Assembly (NCBI RefSeq): GCF_017571495.1
Contig: NZ_JAGETZ010000021.1
Coordinates: 1-64,000 of the forward strand
From: Hymenobacter negativus
Lineage (GTDB): Bacteria; Bacteroidota; Bacteroidia; Cytophagales; Hymenobacteraceae
Direction of reading: 5' to 3'
DNA length: 64,000 nucleotides
Below are positions 52,048 to 61,050 of this stretch, in pieces. Under the pieces are notes generated by a model. It saw only the letters and a list, made by a program, of their open reading frames with translations, had not been told where the DNA came from and made no database searches. The translations under genes were made by a program, and so were the position numbers. Numbering within the stretch: position 1 is the first letter of the stretch; the number at the start of each line of letters is the position of its first letter.

Positions 52048-55000
52048 TTAATATTTGCCAACTTTCGCCGGCAAAGCATCCGGCGCCTCAACCAGCGGCT
52101 TGCGGGTTTCGGGAATGCTGCCGTAGGCTGGCTGCAGGCCGCCCAGGTCAATGGTAATGCGGTCGAGCACCACGCCGGGGTCGATGAGGTAGAGCTTGAG
52201 CGTATGCCGGCCCGGCGCTAGCACCGGGCCCTTTACCTGGCGCAGCGCACTGTTGCGCAGCACGTTCTGCTTCCACTCTTCCGAGCGGCCCACGGTTTTA
52301 AAATCCACCACCTGCACGGGGCCATCGTCCAGCGCCACACCGTAGCGCATGCTGGTGAGGCGCGTGATGGGGTGCGTGGGCAGCGTAGCCACCGTGACCA
52401 CGGGCGCAGCCTGGGTGAGGCTATAGAAATCGTATTCAACGGCGGCAGCCTGGGCGGGCAATTTTTCGGGCACGGCCAATGGACCTTCCTGCAGGGGCTG
52501 CGCCTGCAGGGCCCGCCCGGCCCGGCCCACGCCCTCCAGCAGGCCCCAGTGGCTGGTTGGTTGGTCGGCCTTGTGGCTGTAGCCAGCCGCCGCCATGGCC
52601 ACGTAGCCGTTGGTTTCGATATAGCCCGGGTAGTCGGCGAGTTCCTGACTTGGGGCGGCCATTGCCCGCACGACCACCCGAAATTTCCTGCCCGCGCCAG
52701 CGAAGGTCAGGTAAGCAGTTTGCTCGCCGTGTTTGGGCAGCCTGCTCCAATCAATACGTACTTGCAGGCGCTGCTGCTGCTGGCCCACGGCCGCCGTTAG
52801 CGTGCCTTGCTTGGCCGAAAGCACCAGCCATTTGGCGGAGGCGGTTGCCTTCCAGTGCACTGCCTGCCGCCGGCTCAGAAATACATCCACGAAGTAGCTG
52901 GCTGTGCCCCAGGGGTAGCACGTGGGGAGGCGCAGGCCCTGGTCGGCCTTGGCAGTCATGGTTGTGTCGGCCCAGCCTTCCGGGGCCACACCCCACACCT
53001 GGGTGGTATCGAGTGAAGGCCTGAGGGCAGTGGGTGCCTGAAAAACGGGCAGGTTGCGGGGCTTCATCGACATCATTCCCTGCCACTTGCCACCGGCCAG
53101 CTGGGTGTTGTAGTATTGGGTTTCGGCCTCGATGCCAGCGTAGGCCTGCTCCGCCCACAGGGCATAATCGGCGGCGCTGGCGCGGTTTTGCTTCGCGTAC
53201 AGGTAGCTTTTGTCGAGGTACAGGAATTTCTGGTTCATCAGCGCGGCGCACACGACGGGGTAATATACCAGCTCATAAAAGGCATCGGCCCGGTCACTTG
53301 GCACCTGGGTCCGCAGCTGCTTCACCTGCTGCACCAGGGCAGCGTAGCGGTCGAGCCGCCGCTGGGCCTCGTCGCCGTAGTAGAAGTGGTTGTACTGCGT
53401 GCGGTGGGTAGGCGTGGTCGGCTCGGTCTGGCTCCAGCCCATAAACTCCGGCCGCCGCTCGAAGGCGAGGTCGTAATACGCCCACAAAATGTCGCGGATA
53501 GCCGCCGCATGCGGCGCACCGAACGCCTCCTGTAGCCATTGCTGCAAATGCTGGGGCAGGTAGTTGCTCTGCGCGAAGGGCCGCGCATCGTAGGCCATGT
53601 CCAGAAACTGCTGCACGTTGTACTCCAAGGGCTTAATGTCGCCCACATTCAGCACCCACAGCCGGTCGGTTTTCAGTGCGTGCGCCTTCATCATTTCCTC
53701 CCAAACCAAGCCCGGGTGTATGGTGCCTAGCCAGAGATAATCATGCGGACGGCCCCAGTACGAGGCGTGGTAGTACACCCCCGAGCCGCCCACACGGCGC
53801 TGCTCATCGGCATTGCTGAGGCGGCTGATGTAGCCGTAGTTGTCTTCGGGCCACACCAGGGTCACGTCATCGGGTAGTTTCAGGCCCTGGTCGTACACCT
53901 CCAGCACTTCCTTGTAAGTCGTGAATACCTGTGGCACCTGGGTCACGTCCGGATTCACGTGGCGGCGCAGCATGTCGCGCTGGTCGGCAATGACGCTGGT
54001 GAGTATCCGGGCGGCTTCCTGTGGGGTTTTGGCGCCTTCCATGCCGCTGTCGTGCACACCGCGCATGCCCAGCGAGTAGATGGCCTCCAGCGGCCCGGCC
54101 TCTTTGGCGCGCTGGTCCCAGTACTGGTGCACGGCCGCCTTGTTCCGAACGTAATCAAACGGCCCCATTGTTTTCTCGTTCCACTCGTCCACGTTGTTGC
54201 GCAGCATGGGTTCGGCGTGGGAAGTACCCACCAGAATGGCGTAGCGCTCGGCCATCTTCGGGTTGCCAGGGTAGTGAAAGAAGGCCCGCGTGCTGGAGTG
54301 CATCGCCGGCCAGATGAGGTTGGCTTTTAGGCGCAGCAGCAGCTCAAAAATGCGGGCGTAGGTATTCGGCCCGATGTCTTTAATGTCGGTGTCCATGTTT
54401 CGCGCCGCCCAGGGCTGCAGGCCCCAGTCTTCATCGTTGAGAAAGATGCCGCGATATTTCACCGTGGGCGGCTGGCTGAGGCTGGTGCCAGCCGTGAGGT
54501 AAAGGTTGTCCTGATGATGCGGGGTCACATCGGCCCACCACGCCCACGGCGACACGCCCAGCCGCCGCGCCAGTTCAAATACGCCATAGGCGGTGCCGCG
54601 CCGGTCGCTGCCGGCTACCACCAGCGCCTTGCCGGGCTGCCCAAGCGGCCGGTCGACTACGCTGATGCAGAAGGTTTCCCACTGCCCTTTCAATTGCTGA
54701 ATATTGCTCGCTCCGCCAGCAGCCAGCTGGTCGATTAACCGGGAGTGACCCAGCGTGCCAATCAGAACCGGATACTGCGCTAGTTGGCCGGTAGCAGGCT
54801 GCAAAGCGGGCTGCGCGCCGGTAATCGTGGCCACGTCCCTGGCCAGGGCTTCGGCGGCCACGCGGACGACTTCTGCATCCTTGTCATCCACATAAAACGG
54901 CGCGGGTTGGTGCTGATGCACCAGCGGAAATAGGTCTGGGCTATAGCCGGCAGCCAGGGTCACCGGCGCGGAGCTGATAGCCTGGGCAACAGCCTGGCAG

Positions 55001-55050
55001 TGCAACAAGATGAGCAGCAACAGGTTGGTACACGCAACCAACTTTTTCAT
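52048..55050 (-). CDS. GH115 alpha-glucuronidase
   Basis: The 1000-aa secreted enzyme is of glycoside hydrolase family 115, which removes 4-O-methyl-D-glucuronic acid from xylan side chains. A signal peptide (KKLVACTNLLLLILLHCQAVAQA) is followed by an N-terminal domain (about 30-150) and the catalytic TIM barrel (about 190-540). The barrel has FLNDEDWGLQPWA, RLKANLIWPAMHSSTRAFF, MRGVHDSGMEGAK and WPEDNYGYISRLSN, all characteristic of the family. C-terminal beta-rich domains complete it (from about 680, RVDFKTVGRSEEWKQNVLR-type segments near the end). It lacks a T9SS sorting domain. It stands alone, with no SusC/D pair or xylanase nearby. A start at 55050 fits the signal peptide. Confidence 0.92.
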   Translation of the reverse strand: MKKLVACTNLLLLILLHCQAVAQAISSAPVTLAAGYSPDLFPLVHQHQPAPFYVDDKDAEVVRVAAEALARDVATITGAQPALQPATGQLAQYPVLIGTLGHSRLIDQLAAGGASNIQQLKGQWETFCISVVDRPLGQPGKALVVAGSDRRGTAYGVFELARRLGVSPWAWWADVTPHHQDNLYLTAGTSLSQPPTVKYRGIFLNDEDWGLQPWAARNMDTDIKDIGPNTYARIFELLLRLKANLIWPAMHSSTRAFFHYPGNPKMAERYAILVGTSHAEPMLRNNVDEWNEKTMGPFDYVRNKAAVHQYWDQRAKEAGPLEAIYSLGMRGVHDSGMEGAKTPQEAARILTSVIADQRDMLRRHVNPDVTQVPQVFTTYKEVLEVYDQGLKLPDDVTLVWPEDNYGYISRLSNADEQRRVGGSGVYYHASYWGRPHDYLWLGTIHPGLVWEEMMKAHALKTDRLWVLNVGDIKPLEYNVQQFLDMAYDARPFAQSNYLPQHLQQWLQEAFGAPHAAAIRDILWAYYDLAFERRPEFMGWSQTEPTTPTHRTQYNHFYYGDEAQRRLDRYAALVQQVKQLRTQVPSDRADAFYELVYYPVVCAALMNQKFLYLDKSYLYAKQNRASAADYALWAEQAYAGIEAETQYYNTQLAGGKWQGMMSMKPRNLPVFQAPTALRPSLDTTQVWGVAPEGWADTTMTAKADQGLRLPTCYPWGTASYFVDVFLSRRQAVHWKATASAKWLVLSAKQGTLTAAVGQQQQRLQVRIDWSRLPKHGEQTAYLTFAGAGRKFRVVVRAMAAPSQELADYPGYIETNGYVAMAAAGYSHKADQPTSHWGLLEGVGRAGRALQAQPLQEGPLAVPEKLPAQAAAVEYDFYSLTQAAPVVTVATLPTHPITRLTSMRYGVALDDGPVQVVDFKTVGRSEEWKQNVLRNSALRQVKGPVLAPGRHTLKLYLIDPGVVLDRITIDLGGLQPAYGSIPETRKPLVEAPDALPAKVGKY

Positions 55051-55186
55051 CGAATTATCGATATTATTTAGCTCAGCGTCTGTGTGGCCAGACCAGCTTC
55101 GGGTTGAAAAATAGCGGCAAGGTAGCGGCAGTGCGGGGCTTCCCGGCGGCGGGGGCATCTTTGTGGCTTGGTAAGCCTTTTCTCTC

Positions 55187-55885
55187 ATGCCTCAACCGCT
55201 TGTCAGCGTCATCATTCCGGCCCACAATGAAGCCGGCGCTATTGCCCTGGTGCTGTCCGAAATTCCCAAGGAGCTAGTCCACGAAGTTATCGTCGTGGAT
55301 AATAACTCGACGGATGCTACGGGCAGTATCGCCGCGGGTTGTGGGGCCACAGTGCTTCGCGAGCCACGCCCCGGCTACGGCTACGCCTGCCTGGCGGGCA
55401 TGGATTACGCCTTTGGCCGGCCGCAATCCGAGCAGCCCGACATCGTCGTATTTCTCGACGGTGACCACTCTGATTTCCCCGAACAAATGCCCGAGCTCCT
55501 GGCGCCGCTGCTAAATGGCACAGCCGATATGGTCATTGGCTCGCGGGCGCTGGGCGAGCGCGAAAAAGGCTCGCTGCTGCCCCAGCAGCGGTTTGGCAAT
55601 TGGCTGGCCGCCGGGCTGCTGCGCCTGCGCTACGGCACCACCACCACCGACCTGGGCCCGTTTCGGGCTGTCCTCGCTCCTGCCCTGCTCCGCATCGGCA
55701 TGGAGGACAAAACCTACGGCTGGACGGTGGAGATGCAGGTGAAAGCGGCCCGGCTGGGCCTGCGCACCGTGGAAGTGCCCGTGCGCTACCGCAAGCGCAT
55801 TGGCACGAGCAAGGTGTCGGGCACGGTACGGGGCACACTCGGGGCCGGCTACAAGATTTTGTGGACGATTTTCAAATATTGGTAA
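55187..55885 (+). CDS. GtrB/DPM-like polyprenol-phosphate glycosyltransferase
   Basis: This is a 232-aa family 2 enzyme resembling dolichol-phosphate mannose synthase. The nucleotide-sugar fold starts SVIIPAHNEAGAIALVLSEIP. VDNNSTDAT and the DxD motif VVFLDGDHSD (about 88-97) bind the donor, and YGWTVEMQVKAARLGLRTVEVPVRYRKR follows. It lacks the C-terminal membrane pair of the larger GtrB proteins. It is likely to charge polyprenyl phosphate with a sugar for the GT-C protein at 57501. It diverges from the GH115 gene. Confidence 0.85.
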   Translation: MPQPLVSVIIPAHNEAGAIALVLSEIPKELVHEVIVVDNNSTDATGSIAAGCGATVLREPRPGYGYACLAGMDYAFGRPQSEQPDIVVFLDGDHSDFPEQMPELLAPLLNGTADMVIGSRALGEREKGSLLPQQRFGNWLAAGLLRLRYGTTTTDLGPFRAVLAPALLRIGMEDKTYGWTVEMQVKAARLGLRTVEVPVRYRKRIGTSKVSGTVRGTLGAGYKILWTIFKYW

Positions 55886-55962
55886 TGTTACCGCGCCGGT
55901 AAATTTGCACCTGCCCCTCGCCTCCATCCCGCCGTGTTTCTAGCTTTTTTTCTGCGTTTCTG

Positions 55963-57426
55963 ATGGTGGCACTGCCCGTTTTGCTGGTGGTAGTGTACGG
56001 TTTGTGCCTGCTGTTTATTCTGGGTTTCAGCGCGGGGCAGTGGCAGCTCACGCGGCTGGCGCTACGTGCCTACGCCAGCCCGCCGCCACTGCCGCCGCCC
56101 GCGCCTGTTGCCGGCGAGTGGCCCCGCGTGCTGGTGCAGCTGCCGCTCTATAATGAGCAAAATGTGGTCGAACGCATCATCGACGCCACCGCCGCGCTCG
56201 ACTACCCTTCCGACCGACTGCACATTCAGGTGCTCGACGACTCTACCGATGCGACCGTGCGGCTGGCCGCTACCCGCGTGGCCCACTACGCAAGTCAGGG
56301 CCTGAGCATTAGCCACGTGCGCCGCTCCAACCGCGAGGGGTACAAGGCCGGAGCGCTCCGCCACGGCCTGCTGGAAAATACCGATGAGTTCGTAGCCATT
56401 TTCGATGCCGACTTCGTGCCCGAAACGGATTTCCTGCGCCGCACCATTCCCTTTTTTTTGCAGGATGCGCAAGTGGGCGTTGTCCAAACGCGCTGGGGGC
56501 ACCTCAACGAGGACGAGTCGTTGCTGACGCGCCTGCAGGCCTTTGGGCTGAACGCGCACTTCCTCATCGAGCAGGTGGGCCGCACGTTTGCGGGCTTTTT
56601 CATCAACTTTAACGGCACGGGCGGCGTGTGGCGCCGGGCCTGCATCGACGATGCCGGCGGCTGGCACACCGACACCCTCACCGAAGACCTGGACCTGAGC
56701 TACCGCGCGCAGCTGCGCGGCTGGCGCTTCGTGTACCGGCCCGGCATTGTGGCACCCGCCGAATTGCCCGCCGTGATGGACGCGCTCAAATCGCAGCAGT
56801 TCCGCTGGACCAAGGGCGCTGCCGAAACGGCCCACAAGCACCTTGGCAACATGTGGCGCTCGCAGCAGCCGCTGGCCGTGAAACTGCAGGCCACCTTCCA
56901 CTTGCTCAACAGCACGGTGTACGTCGTCATCATGCTCATGGCCCTGCTGAGCGTGCCGCTGGTGTTTGTGCGGGCGCAGTACCACGAGTATAAGGTGGTG
57001 TTTCAGCTGGCGTCCGTTTTTCTGGTGGGCTTCACTCCGCTGATTTACTACTACTACACGGCCTGGCGGCTGGCGCATCCTAACAAGCCACTGTGGCGCT
57101 ACCCGGGCTTTTTTCTGCTGTTTTTATCGATTTCGATGGGGCTGGCCCTGCACAATGCCCGGGCGGTGGTGCTGGGCTGGCAGGGCCGCCGCACGCCTTT
57201 CGTGCGCACCCCCAAGGCCGGAACGGGTGGCTCGGCCCGGCGCCGCCGCTACCGCACCGGCGGCGTGGGCGCGCTGGTGCTGTTCGAAGGTGTGCTGGCC
57301 CTCTACTTTGCGTTCGGACTGGCAGCAGGAGTGTATTTCGATGACTTCGGCCTGCTCCCGTTTCACTCCCTGCTAACCATTGGCTTTGCATCTATTTTCT
57401 ATTATTCGGTGCGGCATAATCGGTAA
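55963..57426 (+). CDS. Processive membrane family 2 glycosyltransferase (cellulose-synthase-like)
   Basis: The 487-aa protein has an N-terminal helix, a cytosolic GT-A domain and three or four C-terminal helices. The full processive set D, DxD, TED, QxxRW is visible: FDADFVPETD, TLTEDLDLSYRAQLRGW and QQFRWTKGAAE. This is the arrangement of cellulose-synthase, hyaluronan-synthase and glucosylceramide-synthase relatives. It links beta-sugars from a UDP or GDP donor. The product is unknown. It follows the DPM-like gene by 77 bp. Confidence 0.88.
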   Translation: MVALPVLLVVVYGLCLLFILGFSAGQWQLTRLALRAYASPPPLPPPAPVAGEWPRVLVQLPLYNEQNVVERIIDATAALDYPSDRLHIQVLDDSTDATVRLAATRVAHYASQGLSISHVRRSNREGYKAGALRHGLLENTDEFVAIFDADFVPETDFLRRTIPFFLQDAQVGVVQTRWGHLNEDESLLTRLQAFGLNAHFLIEQVGRTFAGFFINFNGTGGVWRRACIDDAGGWHTDTLTEDLDLSYRAQLRGWRFVYRPGIVAPAELPAVMDALKSQQFRWTKGAAETAHKHLGNMWRSQQPLAVKLQATFHLLNSTVYVVIMLMALLSVPLVFVRAQYHEYKVVFQLASVFLVGFTPLIYYYYTAWRLAHPNKPLWRYPGFFLLFLSISMGLALHNARAVVLGWQGRRTPFVRTPKAGTGGSARRRRYRTGGVGALVLFEGVLALYFAFGLAAGVYFDDFGLLPFHSLLTIGFASIFYYSVRHNR

Positions 57427-57500
57427 TGCTAATTGTGAGCTATTAGCGCATGACTTACTAACATCTGACAACTAGTATCATAGACAACAAATAACTAACC

Positions 57501-58859
57501 TTGACGCTCAAACTTCCCTCCTTTTCGCAAGCTGCGGCGCTACTGCTATCTGGTGCGGCCTATGCGGGCCTGGCGTATGCCACGCCACGCACGGAGCTGG
57601 GGCAATTGCTGGGCTTGTTTGGGGTGGCGCTGGTGGCGTATGCGTGGCTGCTGCACAGCCAGCTGCCGCTACGCTGGGGACTGGCGGCGGCGCTGCTGTT
57701 TCGGCTGCTGTGGCTGCCGGCCCTGCCAGCCCTCTCCGACGATGTGTACCGCTTCCACTGGGATGGGCTGCTGGTGGCCAATGGCACCAACCCCTTCCGG
57801 TACCGGCCCGATGAAATTATTGCCGATGGCGCCCGTGCTGCCTTGCCAAATGGGGAAGCACGCAACCAGACCCTTCCACAGTTCCAGCAACTGTACCGAA
57901 AGCTCAATTCGCCGCATTATTACTCGGTATATCCGCCCGTGAGCCAACTGGCATTTGGGGTTTCGGCTACGTTTTTTCCTTCCTCTGAACGCGGATTTGC
58001 GGTGAGCCTGCGGCTGATTATTCTGGTGTTTGAAGCGGGAGTGGCCGCGCTGCTGCTGGCCCTGCTTCCGGCGCTGGGCTGGGTGCGCAGGCAGGCATTG
58101 CGCTACCTATTGCACCCGCTGGTCATCATCGAGCTAACGGGCAACCTGCATTTTGAAGCAGGGGTGCTTTGTTTCGTTCTGCTGGCTATCTGGCTGCTGC
58201 TCCGGCAGCAAGGCATGAAATCGGCGGTGGCGCTGGGGCTGGGCGTGGCCACCAAGCTGCTGCCGCTGCTGGTGCTGCCCCTGCTGGTGCGCCGGCTGGG
58301 CTGGCGGCGGACGCTGGTGTATGGCCTGCTGGTGACGGCAACCTTGCTGGTGCTCTTCAGCCCCTTTCTGTCGGTGGATTTGTTTGTGAACATCGGCCGA
58401 AGCCTGAAGCTGTACTTCCGCAGCTTCGAGTTCAACGCCAGCATCTATTACATGCTGCGCCCCGTGGGCTATTGGCTTACCACCTATAACCAGATTGCCA
58501 TCATTGGGCCCGCGCTGGCGCTCACGGCCGGCCTGATTGGCCTGGGGCTGGCCTGGCGCGAGCGGCACCTCACCTTGGCCGCCTTCCCCCCCACGTTCCT
58601 GCTCATGCTCACCGCTTACTATGGGCTGGCCACCACCGTGCATCCGTGGTACATCACGCTGCTGGTGGGGCTGGGCACGCTCTCGCGCTTCCGGTTCCCG
58701 CTGGTGTGGGGTGGCATGGCGGCGCTTTCATATTCGGCCTACCGCACCAGCGCCTACACCGAAAACCTGTGGCTGGTGGGACTGGAATACGTAATCGTAT
58801 ACGGGGTGATGCTGTGGGAACTGAGCTCTCATTCTAATAACCGCAGCCAGCCTACTTAG
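57501..58859 (+). CDS. GT-C polyprenol-P-sugar glycosyltransferase (GT87-like)
   Basis: This is a 452-aa polytopic protein. The first long loop has LSDDVYRFHWDGLLVANGTNPFRYRP; the DD and the conserved Y-R-x-x-W-D-G resemble the catalytic loop of bacterial alpha-mannosyltransferases that use polyprenyl-phosphate sugar. HPLVIIELTGNLHFEAG and GLATKLLPLL-type helices follow. No ATG exists near the start, so TTG 57501 is used. The DPM-like enzyme upstream would supply its donor. Its end overlaps the convergent gene by 8 bp. Confidence 0.82.
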   Translation: MTLKLPSFSQAAALLLSGAAYAGLAYATPRTELGQLLGLFGVALVAYAWLLHSQLPLRWGLAAALLFRLLWLPALPALSDDVYRFHWDGLLVANGTNPFRYRPDEIIADGARAALPNGEARNQTLPQFQQLYRKLNSPHYYSVYPPVSQLAFGVSATFFPSSERGFAVSLRLIILVFEAGVAALLLALLPALGWVRRQALRYLLHPLVIIELTGNLHFEAGVLCFVLLAIWLLLRQQGMKSAVALGLGVATKLLPLLVLPLLVRRLGWRRTLVYGLLVTATLLVLFSPFLSVDLFVNIGRSLKLYFRSFEFNASIYYMLRPVGYWLTTYNQIAIIGPALALTAGLIGLGLAWRERHLTLAAFPPTFLLMLTAYYGLATTVHPWYITLLVGLGTLSRFRFPLVWGGMAALSYSAYRTSAYTENLWLVGLEYVIVYGVMLWELSSHSNNRSQPT

Positions 58860-59790
58860 GCCAGTAAGCGTAGCGGCGCGTCGATTTCAGCCGCAGGTTA
58901 CGGCCGTCCCAGGTGGTTTGGCGGAGTAGCACGTTGGGGTAGGATTTGGCAAACCAGTACACGTTTTCCTGGTCGGGAGCCAGGGTCACGGCTACGCGCC
59001 AGGCGGGCTCAGGCGTATCGGCAGCAGGGGCCTCGGTGGTTGTGAGGCGGGCCTGATAGTACGTGGGCGGCTTGGCCCGGTTGGTTTGCTGCAAGTCGAG
59101 TACTACCAGCTTAAAAGTGGGCAGCTGCTCAAATTTCAGCGCGCGCAGCGTGTAAGACAGGGCATCTTCCAGGAAGATGTCGCGGCGCAGGTCGCGGCTG
59201 TTGGTCCCCTCGCCATCCCAGTACGAGTGGTACCACATTTCGAAATTCACTCCATCGTCGATGATGGATTTGAACGTGTTGCCGCACCACTCCTGCGAAG
59301 AGCTGGTCATCTTGTACAAGGCCACCGGCTGGTCGCGCCGGAAAAACAGCGAGGTGAGGTAGTGGTAGGGATACTGGTCGGTGGTGATGCTGCAAAACTG
59401 GTTGATTTTCATCACGGGAAATAAATCTTTCCGCTTGTAATCATCCGTCTTGACGTTGAATTCCTGGTTGAATTCCTCTTTCACCGTAATCTGAGTGTAC
59501 TCAAACGTGCGCTTCTTTTTGTAAATCGTGCGTTCAGCATCGTACACTGCCACTTCGGCCAATCCATCTTCCCAGTATTTGCTCATGGCCCAGGCCTGGT
59601 TGAATTGCGGCAGCACGGCTTGCAGCGCCTGCGCCGAAACCGGCGCTTTGGCACCGGCTTTGGCTCCCGCCTTTGGGTCGTCCGGGTTGCCACAGCTCGC
59701 CACCAGCAGCCCCACCAGCAACGGCCACACCACCGCACGGATAGAATAGCGCATAGAAGAGCGGAGGGTCATCGTAAATAAAGTCGGCAT
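58852..59790 (-). CDS. Bacteroidota lipoprotein of unknown role
   Basis: The 312-aa lipoprotein has lipobox LVASC (about residues 29-33) and an Ala/Lys-rich spacer. The body has AWAMSKYWEDGLAEVAVYDAERTIYKKKRTFEYTQITVKEEFN, a pattern shared by a Bacteroidota group often mislabelled as septum-formation inhibitor Maf, though it does not resemble Maf pyrophosphatases. I know no function. Alternative starts are the ATGs at 59772 and 59754. It ends the minus-strand run that starts with the H-NOX gene, with a 2-bp gap to the previous stop. Confidence 0.7.
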   Translation of the reverse strand: MPTLFTMTLRSSMRYSIRAVVWPLLVGLLVASCGNPDDPKAGAKAGAKAPVSAQALQAVLPQFNQAWAMSKYWEDGLAEVAVYDAERTIYKKKRTFEYTQITVKEEFNQEFNVKTDDYKRKDLFPVMKINQFCSITTDQYPYHYLTSLFFRRDQPVALYKMTSSSQEWCGNTFKSIIDDGVNFEMWYHSYWDGEGTNSRDLRRDIFLEDALSYTLRALKFEQLPTFKLVVLDLQQTNRAKPPTYYQARLTTTEAPAADTPEPAWRVAVTLAPDQENVYWFAKSYPNVLLRQTTWDGRNLRLKSTRRYAYWPK

Positions 59791-59792
59791 GC

Positions 59793-60497
59793 TTACTGGT
59801 TTACGGGTGCACCCGTCCCTTTGGACATATCTGGCTGTCCACTGGTGGTAGAAGTATCATCGGCACGCCACGCCGCCAGGTCATCGGCCGTATCCACGTC
59901 GCGCAATTCGGGCAGGAGGGCCACGCGCAACCCCAGGCGCCGGGCGTCAGCCAACGTGTCAGCCAGTACCGAATCAGTGCTCCAGGCTTTGTGGTAAAAC
60001 AGCTCGGGCTGAGGCTGGCACAGGCCCAACAGGTAATACCCACCATCGGTGGCTGGCCCCAGCACCACATCGTGAGTCGTGAGCAGGGCAAAAGCCTGAG
60101 CAAGGTGGGCCGCCCGCAGGCCGGGACAATCTGTGCCGATGATGGCGACACGCTGGGCGCCTTCGGCAAAAGCCACCGCGAAGGCCGTTGCCATGCGCGT
60201 GCCCAGGTCGCCAGCCGGCTGGCAGCGAGCAGCCAGATTGGGCCAGTGCCACACTTCTGCGGCACTGGGGTGTGAGGCAGCCGTATCGGCCAGCCAGATG
60301 GTAGCAGGCACACCAGCCTCCTGAATGGCGGCGTGCGTGATGGCCAATAACTCGTGGTAGATGGCCAGTGCGGCGGGCTCGCCCACTCCGGCTGCCAGTC
60401 GGCTTTTTACCCGCCCTAGAGCTGGCACCCGGGCAAATACCAGCAAGTGATTTTCGGGCGGTTGAGGCCCGCTTATACTATTTTTTTCTTCACTCAT
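59793..60497 (-). CDS. CofC-like glycosyl/nucleotidyl transferase (DUF2064, TIGR04282-type)
   Basis: The 234-aa protein has a GT-A fold of the CofC/DUF2064 group: LLVFARVPALGRVKSRLAAGVG (P-loop-like donor contact), ATAFAVAFAEGAQRVAIIGTDCPGL and the metal motif VVLGPATDGGYYLLG. In related clusters it is described as transferase 1 next to rSAM/selenodomain proteins, but its substrate is unknown. ATG 60497 is used; a start five codons upstream is possible. It overlaps the rhodanese gene stop by 8 bp, suggesting translational coupling. Confidence 0.85.
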   Translation of the reverse strand: MSEEKNSISGPQPPENHLLVFARVPALGRVKSRLAAGVGEPAALAIYHELLAITHAAIQEAGVPATIWLADTAASHPSAAEVWHWPNLAARCQPAGDLGTRMATAFAVAFAEGAQRVAIIGTDCPGLRAAHLAQAFALLTTHDVVLGPATDGGYYLLGLCQPQPELFYHKAWSTDSVLADTLADARRLGLRVALLPELRDVDTADDLAAWRADDTSTTSGQPDMSKGTGAPVNQ

Positions 60498-61026
60498 ACA
60501 CTTTGCGCCCACGCTTCAGCCATGGGCTCCACATGGCAGAATAAGGGTGTACATTGGTTGTCAGGCCGTTGGTATTATACACTGGATACCCCTCGTTTAC
60601 CCACTCGAACAAACCGCCGTAAAGGTTGCGTACCTCCCGAAAACCCAATGTCTGCAGGTGCTCGCCCAGTCGCTCGCTGCGCACGCCTACGGAGCAGTAC
60701 ACCACCACCGGGCGGGTGCGTGGCACATCGGCAAACTGCTCGCGAGCCAGCGAATCATAGTTCACAAACTGCGCCCCCTGCAGGTGGCTCACCCGAAATT
60801 CGGCCGGCGTGCGAACATCCAGCAACAGCGGAGCCGTTGGCTGGGCCAGCTCCTGCACCAGGGCAGCGGGTGCCACCGTGGGCACGGTGCGGCGGTAAAG
60901 CGTGCGCAGCAGCTGCTTGTAAAGCATATCGGGGCGGGCAGTTTTATCGGTAGCTTCGGGCCCACAAGCACTGAGCAGTAGCATAATACTGCTGGCACTC
61001 ACAATTACGGCACTTTTCAGGCCCAT
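60490..61026 (-). CDS. Rhodanese-domain lipoprotein
   Basis: This is a 178-aa lipoprotein with lipobox LLSAC (about residues 17-21). The rhodanese domain (about 55-160) has LLLDVRTPAEFRVSHLQGA and the catalytic loop VVYCSVGVRSERLG, where the Cys would carry a persulfide. As a lipoprotein it is periplasmic. It follows the H-NOX gene by 24 bp and overlaps the CofC-like gene by 8 bp. The sulfur acceptor is unknown. Confidence 0.87.
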   Translation of the reverse strand: MGLKSAVIVSASSIMLLLSACGPEATDKTARPDMLYKQLLRTLYRRTVPTVAPAALVQELAQPTAPLLLDVRTPAEFRVSHLQGAQFVNYDSLAREQFADVPRTRPVVVYCSVGVRSERLGEHLQTLGFREVRNLYGGLFEWVNEGYPVYNTNGLTTNVHPYSAMWSPWLKRGRKVYE

Positions 61027-61050
61027 GGCGGCAAGCTATTGGAAAAAGAA

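Noticed and set aside
58852..59790. Maf (septum-formation inhibitor) function
   Set aside because: Although this group is often labelled so, the sequence has a lipobox and none of the Maf pyrophosphatase motifs.
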